Notes under the pieces: model-generated
What the model was told of the DNA's origin: nothing
Databases searched by the model: none
What the model saw: the letters and a program-made list of their open reading frames with translations, nothing else
Assembly (NCBI GenBank): GCA_900545755.1
Contig: URAG01000003.1
Location: forward strand, 1-58,021
Direction of reading: 5' to 3'
DNA length: 58,021 nt
From: an uncultured Cloacibacillus sp.
Lineage (GTDB): Bacteria; Synergistota; Synergistia; Synergistales; Synergistaceae
Shown here: piece after piece, positions 16,290-25,649 of the stretch
Layout: each line of letters starts with the position of its first letter
Position numbering within the stretch: position 1 is the stretch's first letter
Position numbers and translations under genes: made by a program

Positions 16290-17366
16290 TTACGGACGTT
16301 CCCCAGACCACATCTGCTCAACGATGGCTGTAACCGCTTCTTTCGTCACTGGAGCCGGATTATAGCCGTTGTCTGTGTCCACGGTAATGTTTACAAGTGT
16401 GGCGAGGTTATCTTTTATAAAACCCATTTCCTGGAGACTCGCTGGAAGCCCCATCTTCGCGCGCAAATCGTATATCGCCCCGCCAAGCTCCGTCACGTCG
16501 ACGCCTAAGGATGCAGCGACCGGCCTCAGCGCTTCGGGCGCGAATTTTGCGTTGTATGCCGCGACATACGGCAGCACAGCCGAGTGGGCAAGCCCGTGTT
16601 CCACATGGAAAGTTCCGCCAAGCACATGGGCAAGCCCGTGCTGGAGCGCGAAGCCGCCGGTAAGGGCTATGCCGGAGAGATACGCTCCGTAAAGCATCTT
16701 CGCCCTTGCGTCTATGTCGTCCGGCTTTTTAACGACTTCAGGAGCCCCGGCCGCAACCCATTTTGCACCTTCCGCTGCAGCGATAGCTACGACTGGATTG
16801 ACCGTAGGGACATAAACTGCATCAACGCAATGAGCAAGCGCGTTCATAGCAGAGGCGGCGCTGACCTTCGTCGGGAGGCTAAGAGTCAGTTCAGGATCGT
16901 ATATCAGCGTGGAGGCGAGCATACTGAGGCTTTGGTGCATTCTCTTGACGCCGTTAATGGTCATGCCGCAGAATCCGGTGACTTCAGAGCCGGAATATGT
17001 CGTGGCGATATCAATAATTGGAAGTTTCACTTCATAGGCTATCCCTTTCGCAAGGCCGACGGAGGCTCCGCCGCCGACTGCGACGAGGCAGTCAGCACCA
17101 AGCTGGCGCGTTCTTTCTCTTCCCATTTCCGCGAGCTCGATAGGAACTTGCGAAACAGCTTCCGGCAGAATACCGATGCAGTTTTCTCCGATGATCTCCG
17201 CCGCTTTTTCCGCCATTTTCTTTCTGCCAGGCGTGCAGACGACCAATGCTCTTTTTGCGCCGAACCTCTTTACTTCTTCCCCTACTCGCGACAACGTTCC
17301 GTTGCCAAAAATTACCCTCGGGGGAATGGCGTTGAAGACGCCGCCCGGACATTCAAAATGTATCAT
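16290..17366 (-). CDS. Iron-type alcohol dehydrogenase, maleylacetate-reductase-like
   Basis: 358 residues from the ATG at 17366; an in-frame GTG at 17378 coincides with the Shine-Dalgarno itself. Features: VIFGNGTL near the N-terminus, glycine-rich AVGGGASVGLAKGIA for NAD binding, TYSGSEVTG, then SAMNALAHCVDA, HGLAHVLGG and HVEHGLAH. In classical Fe-ADHs an aspartate stands where this protein has Asn (MNALAH), a replacement typical of maleylacetate reductases. In this operon it may act on a keto or semialdehyde intermediate of sugar-acid breakdown instead of chlorocatechol breakdown (inference). Confidence 0.83.
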   Translation of the reverse strand: MIHFECPGGVFNAIPPRVIFGNGTLSRVGEEVKRFGAKRALVVCTPGRKKMAEKAAEIIGENCIGILPEAVSQVPIELAEMGRERTRQLGADCLVAVGGGASVGLAKGIAYEVKLPIIDIATTYSGSEVTGFCGMTINGVKRMHQSLSMLASTLIYDPELTLSLPTKVSAASAMNALAHCVDAVYVPTVNPVVAIAAAEGAKWVAAGAPEVVKKPDDIDARAKMLYGAYLSGIALTGGFALQHGLAHVLGGTFHVEHGLAHSAVLPYVAAYNAKFAPEALRPVAASLGVDVTELGGAIYDLRAKMGLPASLQEMGFIKDNLATLVNITVDTDNGYNPAPVTKEAVTAIVEQMWSGERP

Positions 17367-17391
17367 AGCATTTAACACCTCTGTAAGATTA

Positions 17392-18597
17392 TTACCAATT
17401 TGTTATAGTGCCATCATCCAAAACGGCTGACGCAGAATGCAGCACTTCGTCTTTATACGGATGCTTCGCAGCCTCTTTTTCGTTGACTTCAACGCCAAGG
17501 CCGGGCTCTGTCGGAATCTCCCAGAATGCACCTTTCCTGCGTATCGGAGAAGAAATTACGACATCTTCATACCAAGGAACCGCCTTACTCATCTCTTCTT
17601 GTATCACAAAGTTTGGTACAGAAATGTCATAATGCAGGGCGACGGCTCCGGCTATCGGACCGTTAGGATTATGTGGGGCGATGCCTATCATGTGGGCAGC
17701 AGCAAGCGCCGCAATCCTCTTGCCTTCGAGGATTCCGCCAGTGTGACTGAGGTCGGGCTGCGCTATATGGAGTGCTTTTTCTGCAAACACAGGAATAAAT
17801 GAATCAAAGCCGACCAGTCTCTCGCCGCCAGCAATGGCACAGCCGGCATGTTCAGTGACGAACTTCAGCGATTCTGTATCGCCCGGCTGCACCGGCTCCT
17901 CACAGAACATCGGGCTGTAAGGAACAAGCTCTTTGATATAATCAAGAGCACACGCCGTCGAGGCAGGACGCCCGTGAAAATCTATCATAATATCGATATC
18001 CGGCCCCACAGCCTCGCGCAAAGCCCCCATCAACCTGCCGACCTGACGTCTCTGTGCATTGCCAGCGACATAGCCGCTGTATGGTATAAATACAACCTTT
18101 AGGGCGTCGTACCCCATAGCGACTACGGCCTGCGCCTTCTCGACGAGACGGGCCGTCTCGAAAGTTTCATAAACTGAGCGCATATCGCCGAGCCCAAGAT
18201 GCGTATATACACGAACCTTATCTCTGACCTTGCCGCCTAAGAGACGCCAGACAGGCACTGAATAATATTTTCCGCAGATATCCCACAGCGCCTGTTCGAT
18301 TCCGCTTATCGCAGTAGCTCCAATAATGCCGAGCTTGTAGTAGCTCTGCTTCTTCATGCATTCGAGGCAGAATTCAATATCTCTCGGGTCTTTGCCTATA
18401 ACCATCCTCGACGTGTCGCGGATGGCGTTGACCGCCGCGTTGGTTTTCCAGTTGAGGCTGGCCTCGCCCCATCCGTACAGCCCGTCATCGCTGGTATAGA
18501 CTTTGACAAAAATCCAGTTACGCATCTCTGCATTAACTACAATAGTTTCAACTCGTGTAATTTTTAACGAGTCGCTATCTGCTAAGTTCGATGTCAT
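17392..18597 (-). CDS. Enolase-superfamily sugar-acid dehydratase (galactonate-dehydratase-like)
   Basis: 401-residue mandelate racemase/muconate lactonising enzyme relative. The capping domain runs to about residue 125, then a TIM barrel with metal ligands D206 (MIDFHGR, which also supplies H208), a glutamate in FCEEPV (233-234) and E259 (GGER), and the catalytic His309 (IAPHNPNGPI). The DFHGR, QPDLSHTGGI and PGLGVE blocks are those of D-galactonate dehydratase DgoD, so dehydration of a sugar acid to a 2-keto-3-deoxy acid is likely. The exact sugar is unknown. First gene of the six-gene TRAP operon, divergent from a LysR regulator. Confidence 0.87.
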   Translation of the reverse strand: MTSNLADSDSLKITRVETIVVNAEMRNWIFVKVYTSDDGLYGWGEASLNWKTNAAVNAIRDTSRMVIGKDPRDIEFCLECMKKQSYYKLGIIGATAISGIEQALWDICGKYYSVPVWRLLGGKVRDKVRVYTHLGLGDMRSVYETFETARLVEKAQAVVAMGYDALKVVFIPYSGYVAGNAQRRQVGRLMGALREAVGPDIDIMIDFHGRPASTACALDYIKELVPYSPMFCEEPVQPGDTESLKFVTEHAGCAIAGGERLVGFDSFIPVFAEKALHIAQPDLSHTGGILEGKRIAALAAAHMIGIAPHNPNGPIAGAVALHYDISVPNFVIQEEMSKAVPWYEDVVISSPIRRKGAFWEIPTEPGLGVEVNEKEAAKHPYKDEVLHSASAVLDDGTITNW

Positions 18598-18743
18598 ATA
18601 CCTTCCACTCCTTTTACATGAGGCATAATAGCTTCCAAATTTGTTGTTTGCGCGATAAGGATAAATTTAACGAATGATTCTGTCCAATTATTATTTTAAA
18701 TTGTATAATAAAAATAAGTTATCATAGGGTGAGGTTTGAGACC
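18598..18743. promoter_or_regulatory. Divergent promoter region between the dehydratase operon and lysR
   Basis: 146 A+T-rich bases. A TATAAT at about 18702 serves lysR. On the other strand TTGGAC (about 18687-18682) with TTATCC 17 bases on could serve the operon. An interrupted inverted repeat ATAA-N10-TTAT near 18706-18723 is a weak candidate LysR box. Confidence 0.45.
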
Positions 18744-19634
18744 ATGAACACCAGACAACTGGAAAGCTTCATCGTTTTAGCTGAAGAGCTTAATTTCAGG
18801 AGAGCGGCGGAAAGAACGATGCTTACGCAGCCGGCCCTCAGCCAGCAGCTGCGCCAGATGGAACAGGAGCTGCAAGTAACGCTCTTTGCGCGTACAAACA
18901 GACAAGTCAGATTAACGCCGGCAGGAGAAGCGTTTCTTGCAAGCGCGCTGGCGCTTACAAAACAAATGAAAGAAACATGCGACGTAGTGCGCCAAATCGC
19001 AAAAGGCGTCAGCGGCAACATCGTGATAGGCGCAACCACACCGGCAATATATATCTTACTGCCGGACATAGTTAGGGAAATGAAAAAAGCAATCCCCAAC
19101 GTCAATATAACATTGCACGAAATGGACACGGCAGTACAGGAAGAAGAGTTAAAGAAGAATCACATTGACATTGGAATAGGCCATTCCCCCTTCCAGGACA
19201 AGACGCTGGGCAGTTACGACATTGCAAAGATTCCCTTCGATGTCGTCATGGCACAAGAAAACCCACTGACAGAAAAAGTATCACTGTCGATGCGAGACTT
19301 AAAGAGCGAAACGTTCATACTTTTTCCGAGGCGAATGGCTCCATCTCAGTACGATAATATATTATCTTTGTGTTTACAAAATGGCTTCAGTCCGCGTAAT
19401 ATCATAGAGGTAGGTCCAGCGCAGGCGATTATCGCTTTCGCCGCGACAGGGCAGGGCATCGGATTTATAGCTTCAAAACAGCAGCAGTTCCGGCATCCTC
19501 ACGTCATATACCGTTCTCTTGAGGGAGAAAGGCCATATTTTACGCTTGGAGCAATTTACCGAGTTGAAGACAAGAACCCAGTTATAGAGACGTTTAAGAC
19601 TGTTGCGCAGAAAATCGGAACTTCCGCGCAATAA
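18744..19634 (+). CDS. LysR-family transcriptional regulator
   Basis: 296 residues from the ATG at 18744 (GTGAGG upstream). The N-terminal helix-turn-helix is canonical: MNTRQLESFIVLAEELNFRR, then TQPALSQQLRQME (about 26-38). A periplasmic-binding-like effector domain starts near residue 90. Transcribed divergently from the dehydratase-TRAP operon and therefore its probable activator, sensing a pathway intermediate. Compared with neighbours the gene is richer in A, which is common for regulators. Confidence 0.92.
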   Translation: MNTRQLESFIVLAEELNFRRAAERTMLTQPALSQQLRQMEQELQVTLFARTNRQVRLTPAGEAFLASALALTKQMKETCDVVRQIAKGVSGNIVIGATTPAIYILLPDIVREMKKAIPNVNITLHEMDTAVQEEELKKNHIDIGIGHSPFQDKTLGSYDIAKIPFDVVMAQENPLTEKVSLSMRDLKSETFILFPRRMAPSQYDNILSLCLQNGFSPRNIIEVGPAQAIIAFAATGQGIGFIASKQQQFRHPHVIYRSLEGERPYFTLGAIYRVEDKNPVIETFKTVAQKIGTSAQ

Positions 19635-19898
19635 CATTCCAAATCCTCTTAGGAAAAGGCTCCAGCGTTTGCCCGCAAGGATCGAATTTTGAGTTCTTCC
19701 GCTTGCTTTTAGTATGTAGGTCGTTTATTACAAGCATATAGTGTAATTTGCCTCCATATATGTGCGCTGTATGAGCACGGAGGATTTTACCGTCCGCGTG
19801 CCTGACTGGAAGGGCGAACGTTTTTCCGGCGGGTTTAAGGTGTTCTCCAATGTCATAATTTTATTTAGTCAATGTAAATCAAATATATATAGCTCTTT

Positions 19899-20336
19899 TT
19901 AAGCGCTTTTTGTGATCTTCCTCACGCCTTTTTTGACGAACCACGCCTCGGTGCGATCGGCTATGTCCCCCTGAAGGACGATTTTCCCATCTTCTATCGT
20001 TGAGCCGCAGCCGAGGCCTTTGCGCAGCTCTTTCGCGAGCGCCGCTCTATCGCCGCTGTAGTCCTGCGGAAGTATGACTAGCGTGACGGTTTTGCCTCCG
20101 CGTCCCGCGCGTTGGTGCTGGAGCGCGACCTTGGAGATTTTATGCTGTGCGGCGGCCTCGGCCTTCGCGCCTGGCGTTGACGGCGGTTCGGCTTGCTTGT
20201 CCTTGTTTTCAGTCGCGCGCTCCTTCTGCGTGGTGCCGAGCAGCGCGCCGATCGAAAGGCCAAACGGCTGTCCTTGCGCGAACGTGAAGCCCTCGCCTCC
20301 CTCAAGTTTTTTATTCTTCCTGTTTTTGCTCTGCAT
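19899..20336 (-). CDS. SUI1/YciH-domain translation factor-like protein
   Basis: 145 residues from the ATG at 20336, which has AGAGGA upstream; an earlier in-frame ATG at 20360 has none. The first 75 residues are basic and low-complexity, probably disordered. The SUI1 domain follows (KTVTLVILPQDYSGD, LAKELRKGLGCGSTIEDGKI, ILQGD-like VLQGDIADR). Bacterial YciH relatives influence translation initiation; the role here is not established. Not in an operon. The preceding 264 bases (19635-19898) hold nothing I recognise. Confidence 0.85.
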   Translation of the reverse strand: MQSKNRKNKKLEGGEGFTFAQGQPFGLSIGALLGTTQKERATENKDKQAEPPSTPGAKAEAAAQHKISKVALQHQRAGRGGKTVTLVILPQDYSGDRAALAKELRKGLGCGSTIEDGKIVLQGDIADRTEAWFVKKGVRKITKSA

Positions 20337-20566
20337 GTTCTTTTTCCTCTCTTCGCGCATATTGCGCTATTTTTATAAAAATACGTTCATACAAACAATG
20401 TAAATATTATAATTAACTTACGAGGAAAGAGGCGTTTTACGAAGTTCGTCCCGAACGAGGCGCTCGCACGCGCCCAGCTCTTTCTGGAAAAACTTGACGA
20501 TGCCTGGCCGCGCAGGAGTGAGTCCGTGAGCGGCTTGTCAGGACAATGTATAAGGAGAGGTTGCCA

Positions 20567-21322
20567 ATGGATTTTGCCGGAATCTTCGACAAAAATTTCT
20601 TTTCGTTCGCCAGGATGCTCGGCGGAGCGCCGGGGGGCGGCCTGCTGCCGCTCAGCGGCGCGTCGTTCGCCGCGGCGAGCGGACAACCGCACGCGGGCGA
20701 GAACTACGCGCTGCTCGCGCGGGGCGCGGAGGCCGGGGACGTTGAGAGGGCCGCGAGCTTTTTCGCAGGGCGCGGCGCGCAGTTCGTGACGCCGTGGCTG
20801 CCGCAGACGCCGCAGGCCGTCGCGCGCGCTCTTGAGGAACGAGGCATAGAGCGGCGCAAGATATACACTTCGATGTATCTTCCCGTCGAGGCCGAGCGCG
20901 GGCAAGGCTCGCCGGAGACCGTAGCAGTAACGGCGGAGGAGTCCGCACGATGGGGCGAAGCCGCGTGGTACGCTTTCGGCGGCGAGGCTGGAGAAGCCGC
21001 GAAAGCCTACGTGCCGTTCGGCGAATATCTAGCGAGGCACCCGAAAAACCGCGCCTTCGCAATCGAAGAGCAAGGCCGCTTCGTCTCGACGGCGCTCATT
21101 CACGAGACCGGTGAAGCCTACGGTCTCTACTACTTCGCGACGGTACCGGAGCGCCGCAGGCATGGGCTCGCCGCGAAGCTGATGGACGGCGTCACCGCCG
21201 CGCTGCCGGAGAAGAAGCCGCTCGTCCTGCTAGCGACCGAGGCAGGGCTGCCGTTCTACATCAACTACGGGTTCAAGATAATCGACAAGGTGCCGGTGTA
21301 CTCGGCCAGCGATGACATTTAA
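20567..21322 (+). CDS. GNAT-family N-acetyltransferase
   Basis: 251 residues from the ATG at 20567 (AAGGAGAGG upstream). The N-terminal half is poorly conserved and Ala/Gly rich. The C-terminal half is a GNAT fold with ATVPERRRHGLAAKLMDGV, matching motif A for acetyl-CoA binding (RxxGxA), and a beta-bulge end FYINYGFKI. Substrate unknown. Single gene with its own terminator. Upstream, 20445-20520 contains a short coding-like stretch in another frame (TKFVPNEALARAQLFLEKL), possibly a relic. Confidence 0.82.
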   Translation: MDFAGIFDKNFFSFARMLGGAPGGGLLPLSGASFAAASGQPHAGENYALLARGAEAGDVERAASFFAGRGAQFVTPWLPQTPQAVARALEERGIERRKIYTSMYLPVEAERGQGSPETVAVTAEESARWGEAAWYAFGGEAGEAAKAYVPFGEYLARHPKNRAFAIEEQGRFVSTALIHETGEAYGLYYFATVPERRRHGLAAKLMDGVTAALPEKKPLVLLATEAGLPFYINYGFKIIDKVPVYSASDDI

Positions 21323-21382
21323 CGGTACGGCGGCCGCCGGGCTGCGGCGGTAAACGCCGAAGGGAAAATAAAAACTATAGCG

Positions 21383-21419
21383 ACGCGGCGCGGAACGATA
21401 ATGTTCCCGCCGCGTTTTT
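21383..21419 (+). terminator. Terminator after the GNAT gene
   Basis: Imperfect stem from ACGCGGCG and CGGAAC (21383-21396) with GTTCCCGCCGCGT (21403-21415), followed by five T. Confidence 0.85.
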
Positions 21420-21712
21420 GCGCGTCCGGCAATCATGTAGAAGCACGATTTTTCAGCGCCTCGTAAGGTTTATAGCCGGTCAGCTTTATGACACCCATGG
21501 CGCATTGCCGGTACAGGCGGCGCTTTGCTGCGGCGCGGAATTCAGCGGTTATAAATTTCTATACCCTGCGGCTCGCAACGGCGCCGGATGCAGCGTCGGA
21601 GCGCGGGGAGCGGGCGTTTGGCTGGCTTTACGGCGGAGTCTTGGCTTTCGTACGTATGCGGCGGGGTGGCGTCGGATTTACAGCACGGTTCATTATGTTG
21701 CTATATTTTTTG
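21420..21712. other. Gene-free region upstream of the arn promoter
   Basis: About 290 bases; open frames here are short and have no coding character on either strand. I see no RNA gene. Confidence 0.4.
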
Positions 21713-21791
21713 TTTTAATAAAATTTTAATAAATAACACGATTACATTGCATTTACGCTCTAATGTTTTTTTAATGTTCGCACATTAACCT
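21713..21791 (+). promoter_or_regulatory. arn operon promoter with two tandem OmpR-family response-regulator boxes
   Basis: Box 1: TTTTAAT-AAAA-TTTTAAT at 21713-21730. Box 2: TCTAAT-N5-TTTAAT at 21759-21775, followed after exactly 10 bases by TAACCT (21786-21791), a fair -10. Half-sites repeat every 11 bp, one helical turn, as for OmpR-family regulators. The same words with the same 10-base spacing to a -10 precede both pepSY genes near the two-component system at 30611-32641, and resemble the TTAA-containing half-sites of PmrA/BasR. Binding is inferred. Confidence 0.65.
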
Positions 21792-21844
21792 TTTTAGTAC
21801 GGTGCGGGCGCGCCGGACAAACGAAAAGGTAGGGCGAATAAAGT

Positions 21845-23536
21845 ATGCTGGCTTTCGACAAATTCTCCTCAGATTCTTTGCGCGGCGCGAGGTTCTTCGT
21901 TATCGCGGCGGCGGCGGCAGTTTTGCTCTATCTCGTTCCACTCGGCGCTTACCCGCTGATGGAACCCGACGAGGGGCGCTATGCGGAAATCCCGCGCGAG
22001 ATGGTCGAGTCCGGCGATTTTGTGACGCCGCGGCTGAATTACGTGAAGTACTTCGAGAAGCCGCCCCTGCTCTACTGGGCGAACACGGCGAATTTTGCGA
22101 TTTTCGGGCAAAACGAGTTTGCGGCAAGGCTTTTCCCGGCGCTTTGCGCGCTCGCAGGCGCCGCGACAACGGCGGTTTTTGGAGCGTCGCTTTACGGGCG
22201 GCGCGCGGGCTTCATCGCGGGGGCTGTGACGGCAACTTCGCTGCTCTATTTCGCGATCGGGACGATAAATATTACGGATATGCCGCTGACTTTCTTCCTG
22301 ACTCTTGCCTTCGCGTCGTTCTACACGGCGCGGACGAGCGGAAGGAAGCGCTGGTATCTGCTTTTTTATCTGGCTTCGGCTCTCGCCGTGCTGACGAAGG
22401 GACTCGTCGGGGTCTTGCTGCCCGGGCTTGTGATTTTCGTCTACATTTTGGCAACGCGCGAGTGGCGGCTGTTCATTGAGCCGATCTACCTGCCGGGGTT
22501 GATTTTGTTCTTCGCGGCAGCCGTGCCGTGGTTCTGGCTTGTCTGCCGCGAGAACCGAGATTTCTTCCATTTCTTTTTTATTCAGGAACACTTTCTGCGT
22601 TACACAACGAAGATGCACGGCCGCTACGAGCCATTCTGGTTCTTCCTGCCGCTGCTTCCGGCGGGACTCGCGCCGTGGACCGCCTTCCTCCCGGCCCTGC
22701 TCTCGCGGCGGAGCGTTATTCGCGCGCCGCGCTGCGATTCCGAACGGCGCGCGAATATCTATCTGCTGCTTTGGGCGGGGCTTATTCTGCTTTTTTTCTC
22801 GATGTCTGATTCTAAGCTGATTCCCTACATCGTGCCGTGCCTACCGCCGCTCGCCGTCCTCATCGGCGCGGATATCGACCGTATGATTTCCGACAAACGG
22901 TGGCACGGCGGCGCGCTCGCGTGGCTCACAGGCGAGGCTGTGCTGCTCGGCGGAGCGCTGGCCGCCGCGGCGGCTCTCGGCGGCGAGTATGCGAACACGG
23001 CGCAGACGCTTCACGTCGTCGTAAAGGCCGTGCCGGCGCTCGCGGCGATGCCGCTGCTCGCGTGGTTTTTCACTTCGCGCGGACGACGGGACTTCGACGG
23101 GGCGGCAAAGGCGCTGGTCATCTGCGCGCTGCTCTTTACGTGGGGCTTGCAGGGGCTGTACTCGATTATCGCGCCGACGCGCACTCTGAAAAACGTCGCT
23201 GAGCTCGTGAACGCGGAGCGGCGCGGCGGCGAGACGATAGCCGTCTACGACGAGGTGGCGCACGGGCTTTCGTTTTACTCCAAGACGCGCGTGATGACGG
23301 TGGATGAGCTCGGCGAGCTTGCGTACGGCGCCAAGCAGCCCGAAGGCGAGGGCTGGTTCCCCGACAAGAGCCGGTTCTTAAGAATGTGGGACTCCGGCGC
23401 GCGCGACATTATTTTGGCGGTCGAGAAGGGCAGACGTTACGATGCGCTCTTCGAAGGGCGCGAGACAAACGCATCGAAAACTATCGACGCTGGAAAATAC
23501 ATCATCCTTGTAAAAAGGAAGGACGTGGGCAAATGA
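21845..23536 (+). CDS. arnT: Undecaprenyl-phosphate-L-Ara4N: lipid A aminoarabinosyltransferase ArnT
   Basis: 563-residue inner-membrane GT-C glycosyltransferase (E. coli ArnT is 550) that moves L-Ara4N from undecaprenyl phosphate onto lipid A on the periplasmic face, lowering negative charge. About 12-13 membrane helices. The first periplasmic loop has the catalytic acidic motif PLMEPDEGRYAEIPREM (about 37-53), then FEKPPLLYW, TINITDMPLTF and LTKGLVG. It opens a tight operon; its stop overlaps arnB (ATGA). The full arn set following it makes the assignment specific instead of a generic PMT-family call. Confidence 0.92.
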   Translation: MLAFDKFSSDSLRGARFFVIAAAAAVLLYLVPLGAYPLMEPDEGRYAEIPREMVESGDFVTPRLNYVKYFEKPPLLYWANTANFAIFGQNEFAARLFPALCALAGAATTAVFGASLYGRRAGFIAGAVTATSLLYFAIGTINITDMPLTFFLTLAFASFYTARTSGRKRWYLLFYLASALAVLTKGLVGVLLPGLVIFVYILATREWRLFIEPIYLPGLILFFAAAVPWFWLVCRENRDFFHFFFIQEHFLRYTTKMHGRYEPFWFFLPLLPAGLAPWTAFLPALLSRRSVIRAPRCDSERRANIYLLLWAGLILLFFSMSDSKLIPYIVPCLPPLAVLIGADIDRMISDKRWHGGALAWLTGEAVLLGGALAAAAALGGEYANTAQTLHVVVKAVPALAAMPLLAWFFTSRGRRDFDGAAKALVICALLFTWGLQGLYSIIAPTRTLKNVAELVNAERRGGETIAVYDEVAHGLSFYSKTRVMTVDELGELAYGAKQPEGEGWFPDKSRFLRMWDSGARDIILAVEKGRRYDALFEGRETNASKTIDAGKYIILVKRKDVGK

Positions 23537-24693
23537 GAGAGACTTTCCTTCCGTTCGCGAAACCTAGCATAGGCGAGGACGCGATCGCGGACGTAGCGGA
23601 CTCAATACGCAGCGGCTGGCTCGCGATGGGGCCGAAGACGCTGCACTTCGAAGATGACTTCGCGGGATATATCGGAACGCCACACGCGCTTTCGGTAAAT
23701 TCCGCGACGGCGGGGCTGCACTGCGCGCTGACGGCGCTCGGCGTCGGTCCCGGCGACGAGGTGATAACGACGCCGATGACATTCGCCTCTACAGTCAACG
23801 CGATACTCTTCACGGGAGCGAAGCCGGTATTCGCCGACATTGACAGAAACACGCTCGACATAGTTCCGGAAAACATCGAGAACGCCGTGACGAAGGCGAC
23901 GAAGGCTGTCGTTCCCGTGCATTTCGCGGGACTGCCCTGCGATATGGACGCAATAGAAAATATAGCCCGCCGCCACGATTTGGCGATAGTCGAGGACGCT
24001 GCGCACGCGCTCGGCGCTTCGTACCGCGGGCGAAAAATCGGCGCCTCGCAGGAAAAACGCCGTCTCGCCGTCTTCAGCTTCCACCCGACGAAAAACATCA
24101 CTACAGGCGAAGGCGGCATGATATGCACGGCAGACGACGAACTTGCCGATAAAATTTCAGCTCTGCGCCAAAACGGAATGTCGAAGGGCGCGTGGAACCG
24201 CTACGGCGAAAAGGGCGGCGCGAGCTACGACATACTAATGCCCGGACTGAAATACACGATGACCGACATTCAGGCCGCGATAGGCATATCGCAGCTCAAG
24301 CAGCTAGACGGTTTCAACCGCCGCCGCGCCGAGATCGTCGAGTACTACATGAGCGAGCTCGCCGGCGTTCGCGGGATAATCCTGCCGCGCCGCGCTCCGT
24401 GGAATTACGGGCACTCGTGGCACATCTTCACGCCGCTCGTCGACGTAGTCGCGCTCGGCTTCACCCGCAACGAGTTCATGGCGCGCATGAAGGAACGGAA
24501 AATAGGCACGGCGCTGCATTATCAGGCTCTGCACCTCTTTCGCTGCTACGAGCGGCTGACGGAGACGAAGCACGGCGAGATGCCCGAGGCCGAGTACGTT
24601 TCAGAGAGAATCGTCTCTCTGCCGCTCTTCCCAGCGATGTCCGACAATGACGCGCGCGACGTGGTCGAGGCCGTCAAGGAGGTATGCGCGTGA
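23533..24693 (+). CDS. arnB: UDP-4-amino-4-deoxy-L-arabinose aminotransferase ArnB
   Basis: PLP enzyme of the DegT/DnrJ/EryC1 fold that aminates UDP-4-keto-pentose to UDP-L-Ara4N. 386 residues from the ATG at 23533, which overlaps the arnT stop; the frame is open further upstream but inside arnT. PLP-binding lysine is K187 (FSFHPTKNITTGEGG), one residue from the position in Salmonella ArnB, and D155 in VEDAAHALGA contacts the cofactor. The N-terminal FLPFAKPSIGEDAI is also typical. Confidence 0.94.
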   Translation: MRETFLPFAKPSIGEDAIADVADSIRSGWLAMGPKTLHFEDDFAGYIGTPHALSVNSATAGLHCALTALGVGPGDEVITTPMTFASTVNAILFTGAKPVFADIDRNTLDIVPENIENAVTKATKAVVPVHFAGLPCDMDAIENIARRHDLAIVEDAAHALGASYRGRKIGASQEKRRLAVFSFHPTKNITTGEGGMICTADDELADKISALRQNGMSKGAWNRYGEKGGASYDILMPGLKYTMTDIQAAIGISQLKQLDGFNRRRAEIVEYYMSELAGVRGIILPRRAPWNYGHSWHIFTPLVDVVALGFTRNEFMARMKERKIGTALHYQALHLFRCYERLTETKHGEMPEAEYVSERIVSLPLFPAMSDNDARDVVEAVKEVCA

Positions 24694-25649
24694 CGCGGAC
24701 GGCGAACCCCGAAATTTCGATAGTCATACCCGTCTACAACGAAGAGGAATCTCTCGAAGCTCTTTTCGCGGAGCTCTGGCCCGTCGTTTCGGGGCTGGGG
24801 CGCACTTTCGAGGTTATCTTCGTCGACGACGGCAGCCGCGACGGGTCTCTTGCGATGCTCAAAAAATTCTGCGCGGGACACGAAGGGGCGCTGACGATAG
24901 AACTTTGCACGAACTTCGGCCAGCACATGGCGATAATGGCCGGCTTCGAACACGCGCGCGGGCGTAAGATAATCACGCTCGACGCCGACCTTCAGAACCC
25001 TCCGTCAGAAATCCCGAAAATCATCGCCGCGCTCGACGAGGGCCATGACGTAGTTGGAACCTACCGCGTCGGGCGTCGCGACCCGTTGTTCCGCAAAGCC
25101 GCATCGCGCTGCGTAAACAAGATAACGAACCGCATCGCAAAGCTGCACATCAGCGATTACGGCTGCATGCTGCGCGGCTATGACAGAAGCATAGTCGAGA
25201 TAATTAACGAAAGCCGCGAGAGTACGACCTTCATTCCTGCGCTCGCGCAGAAATTCGCGCACAATCCGGCAGAGCTGCCCGTCGCGCACCGCGAGCGCGA
25301 ACACGGCCGGTCGAAGTACGGCTTCTTCCAGCTCGTGCGCCTCAACTTCGACCTAATGACGAACTTCTCTCTCGTGCCGCTCCAGCTGGTCACGATGTCG
25401 GGGATGTTCTTTTCGTGCGCCGCCGTCATCCTGCTCGTCTATATGTTCGTGCGCCGCCTGTTCATCGGCATAGACGACTGGCAGATGTTTATCGAGCAGG
25501 CCTTCGAGGCATCTGAGTTTATGCTCGCGAGCCTCACGCTCTTCTCGCTCGGCATCATCGGCGAATACATAGGGCGCATATACCGCGAGGTGAGCCGCCG
25601 CCCGCGCTACTCCGTGCGCGGAATTTACGGTGCGGAGGATAAAAAATGA
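24690..25649 (+). CDS. arnC: Undecaprenyl-phosphate 4-deoxy-4-formamido-L-arabinose transferase ArnC
   Basis: Transfers the formylated amino sugar from UDP to undecaprenyl phosphate at the inner membrane. 319 residues from the GTG at 24690, chosen because GGAGG lies seven bases upstream and GTGA overlaps the arnB stop; an ATG at 24684 has the Shine-Dalgarno only one base away. GT-A domain: ISIVIPVYNEEESLEAL, FVDDGSRDGS, TLDADLQNPP (DxD), then REREHGRSKYG. Two membrane helices follow (about 240-262 and 278-298). Confidence 0.94.
   Translation: MTRTANPEISIVIPVYNEEESLEALFAELWPVVSGLGRTFEVIFVDDGSRDGSLAMLKKFCAGHEGALTIELCTNFGQHMAIMAGFEHARGRKIITLDADLQNPPSEIPKIIAALDEGHDVVGTYRVGRRDPLFRKAASRCVNKITNRIAKLHISDYGCMLRGYDRSIVEIINESRESTTFIPALAQKFAHNPAELPVAHREREHGRSKYGFFQLVRLNFDLMTNFSLVPLQLVTMSGMFFSCAAVILLVYMFVRRLFIGIDDWQMFIEQAFEASEFMLASLTLFSLGIIGEYIGRIYREVSRRPRYSVRGIYGAEDKK

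Noticed and set aside
20387..20905. 172-codon minus-strand frame opposite the GNAT gene
   Set aside because: Arg-rich shadow; the plus-strand gene has a ribosome site and GNAT motif A.
21418..21788. Several overlapping short plus-strand frames before the arn promoter
   Set aside because: No start signals, no coding bias; the region contains the arn regulatory sites.
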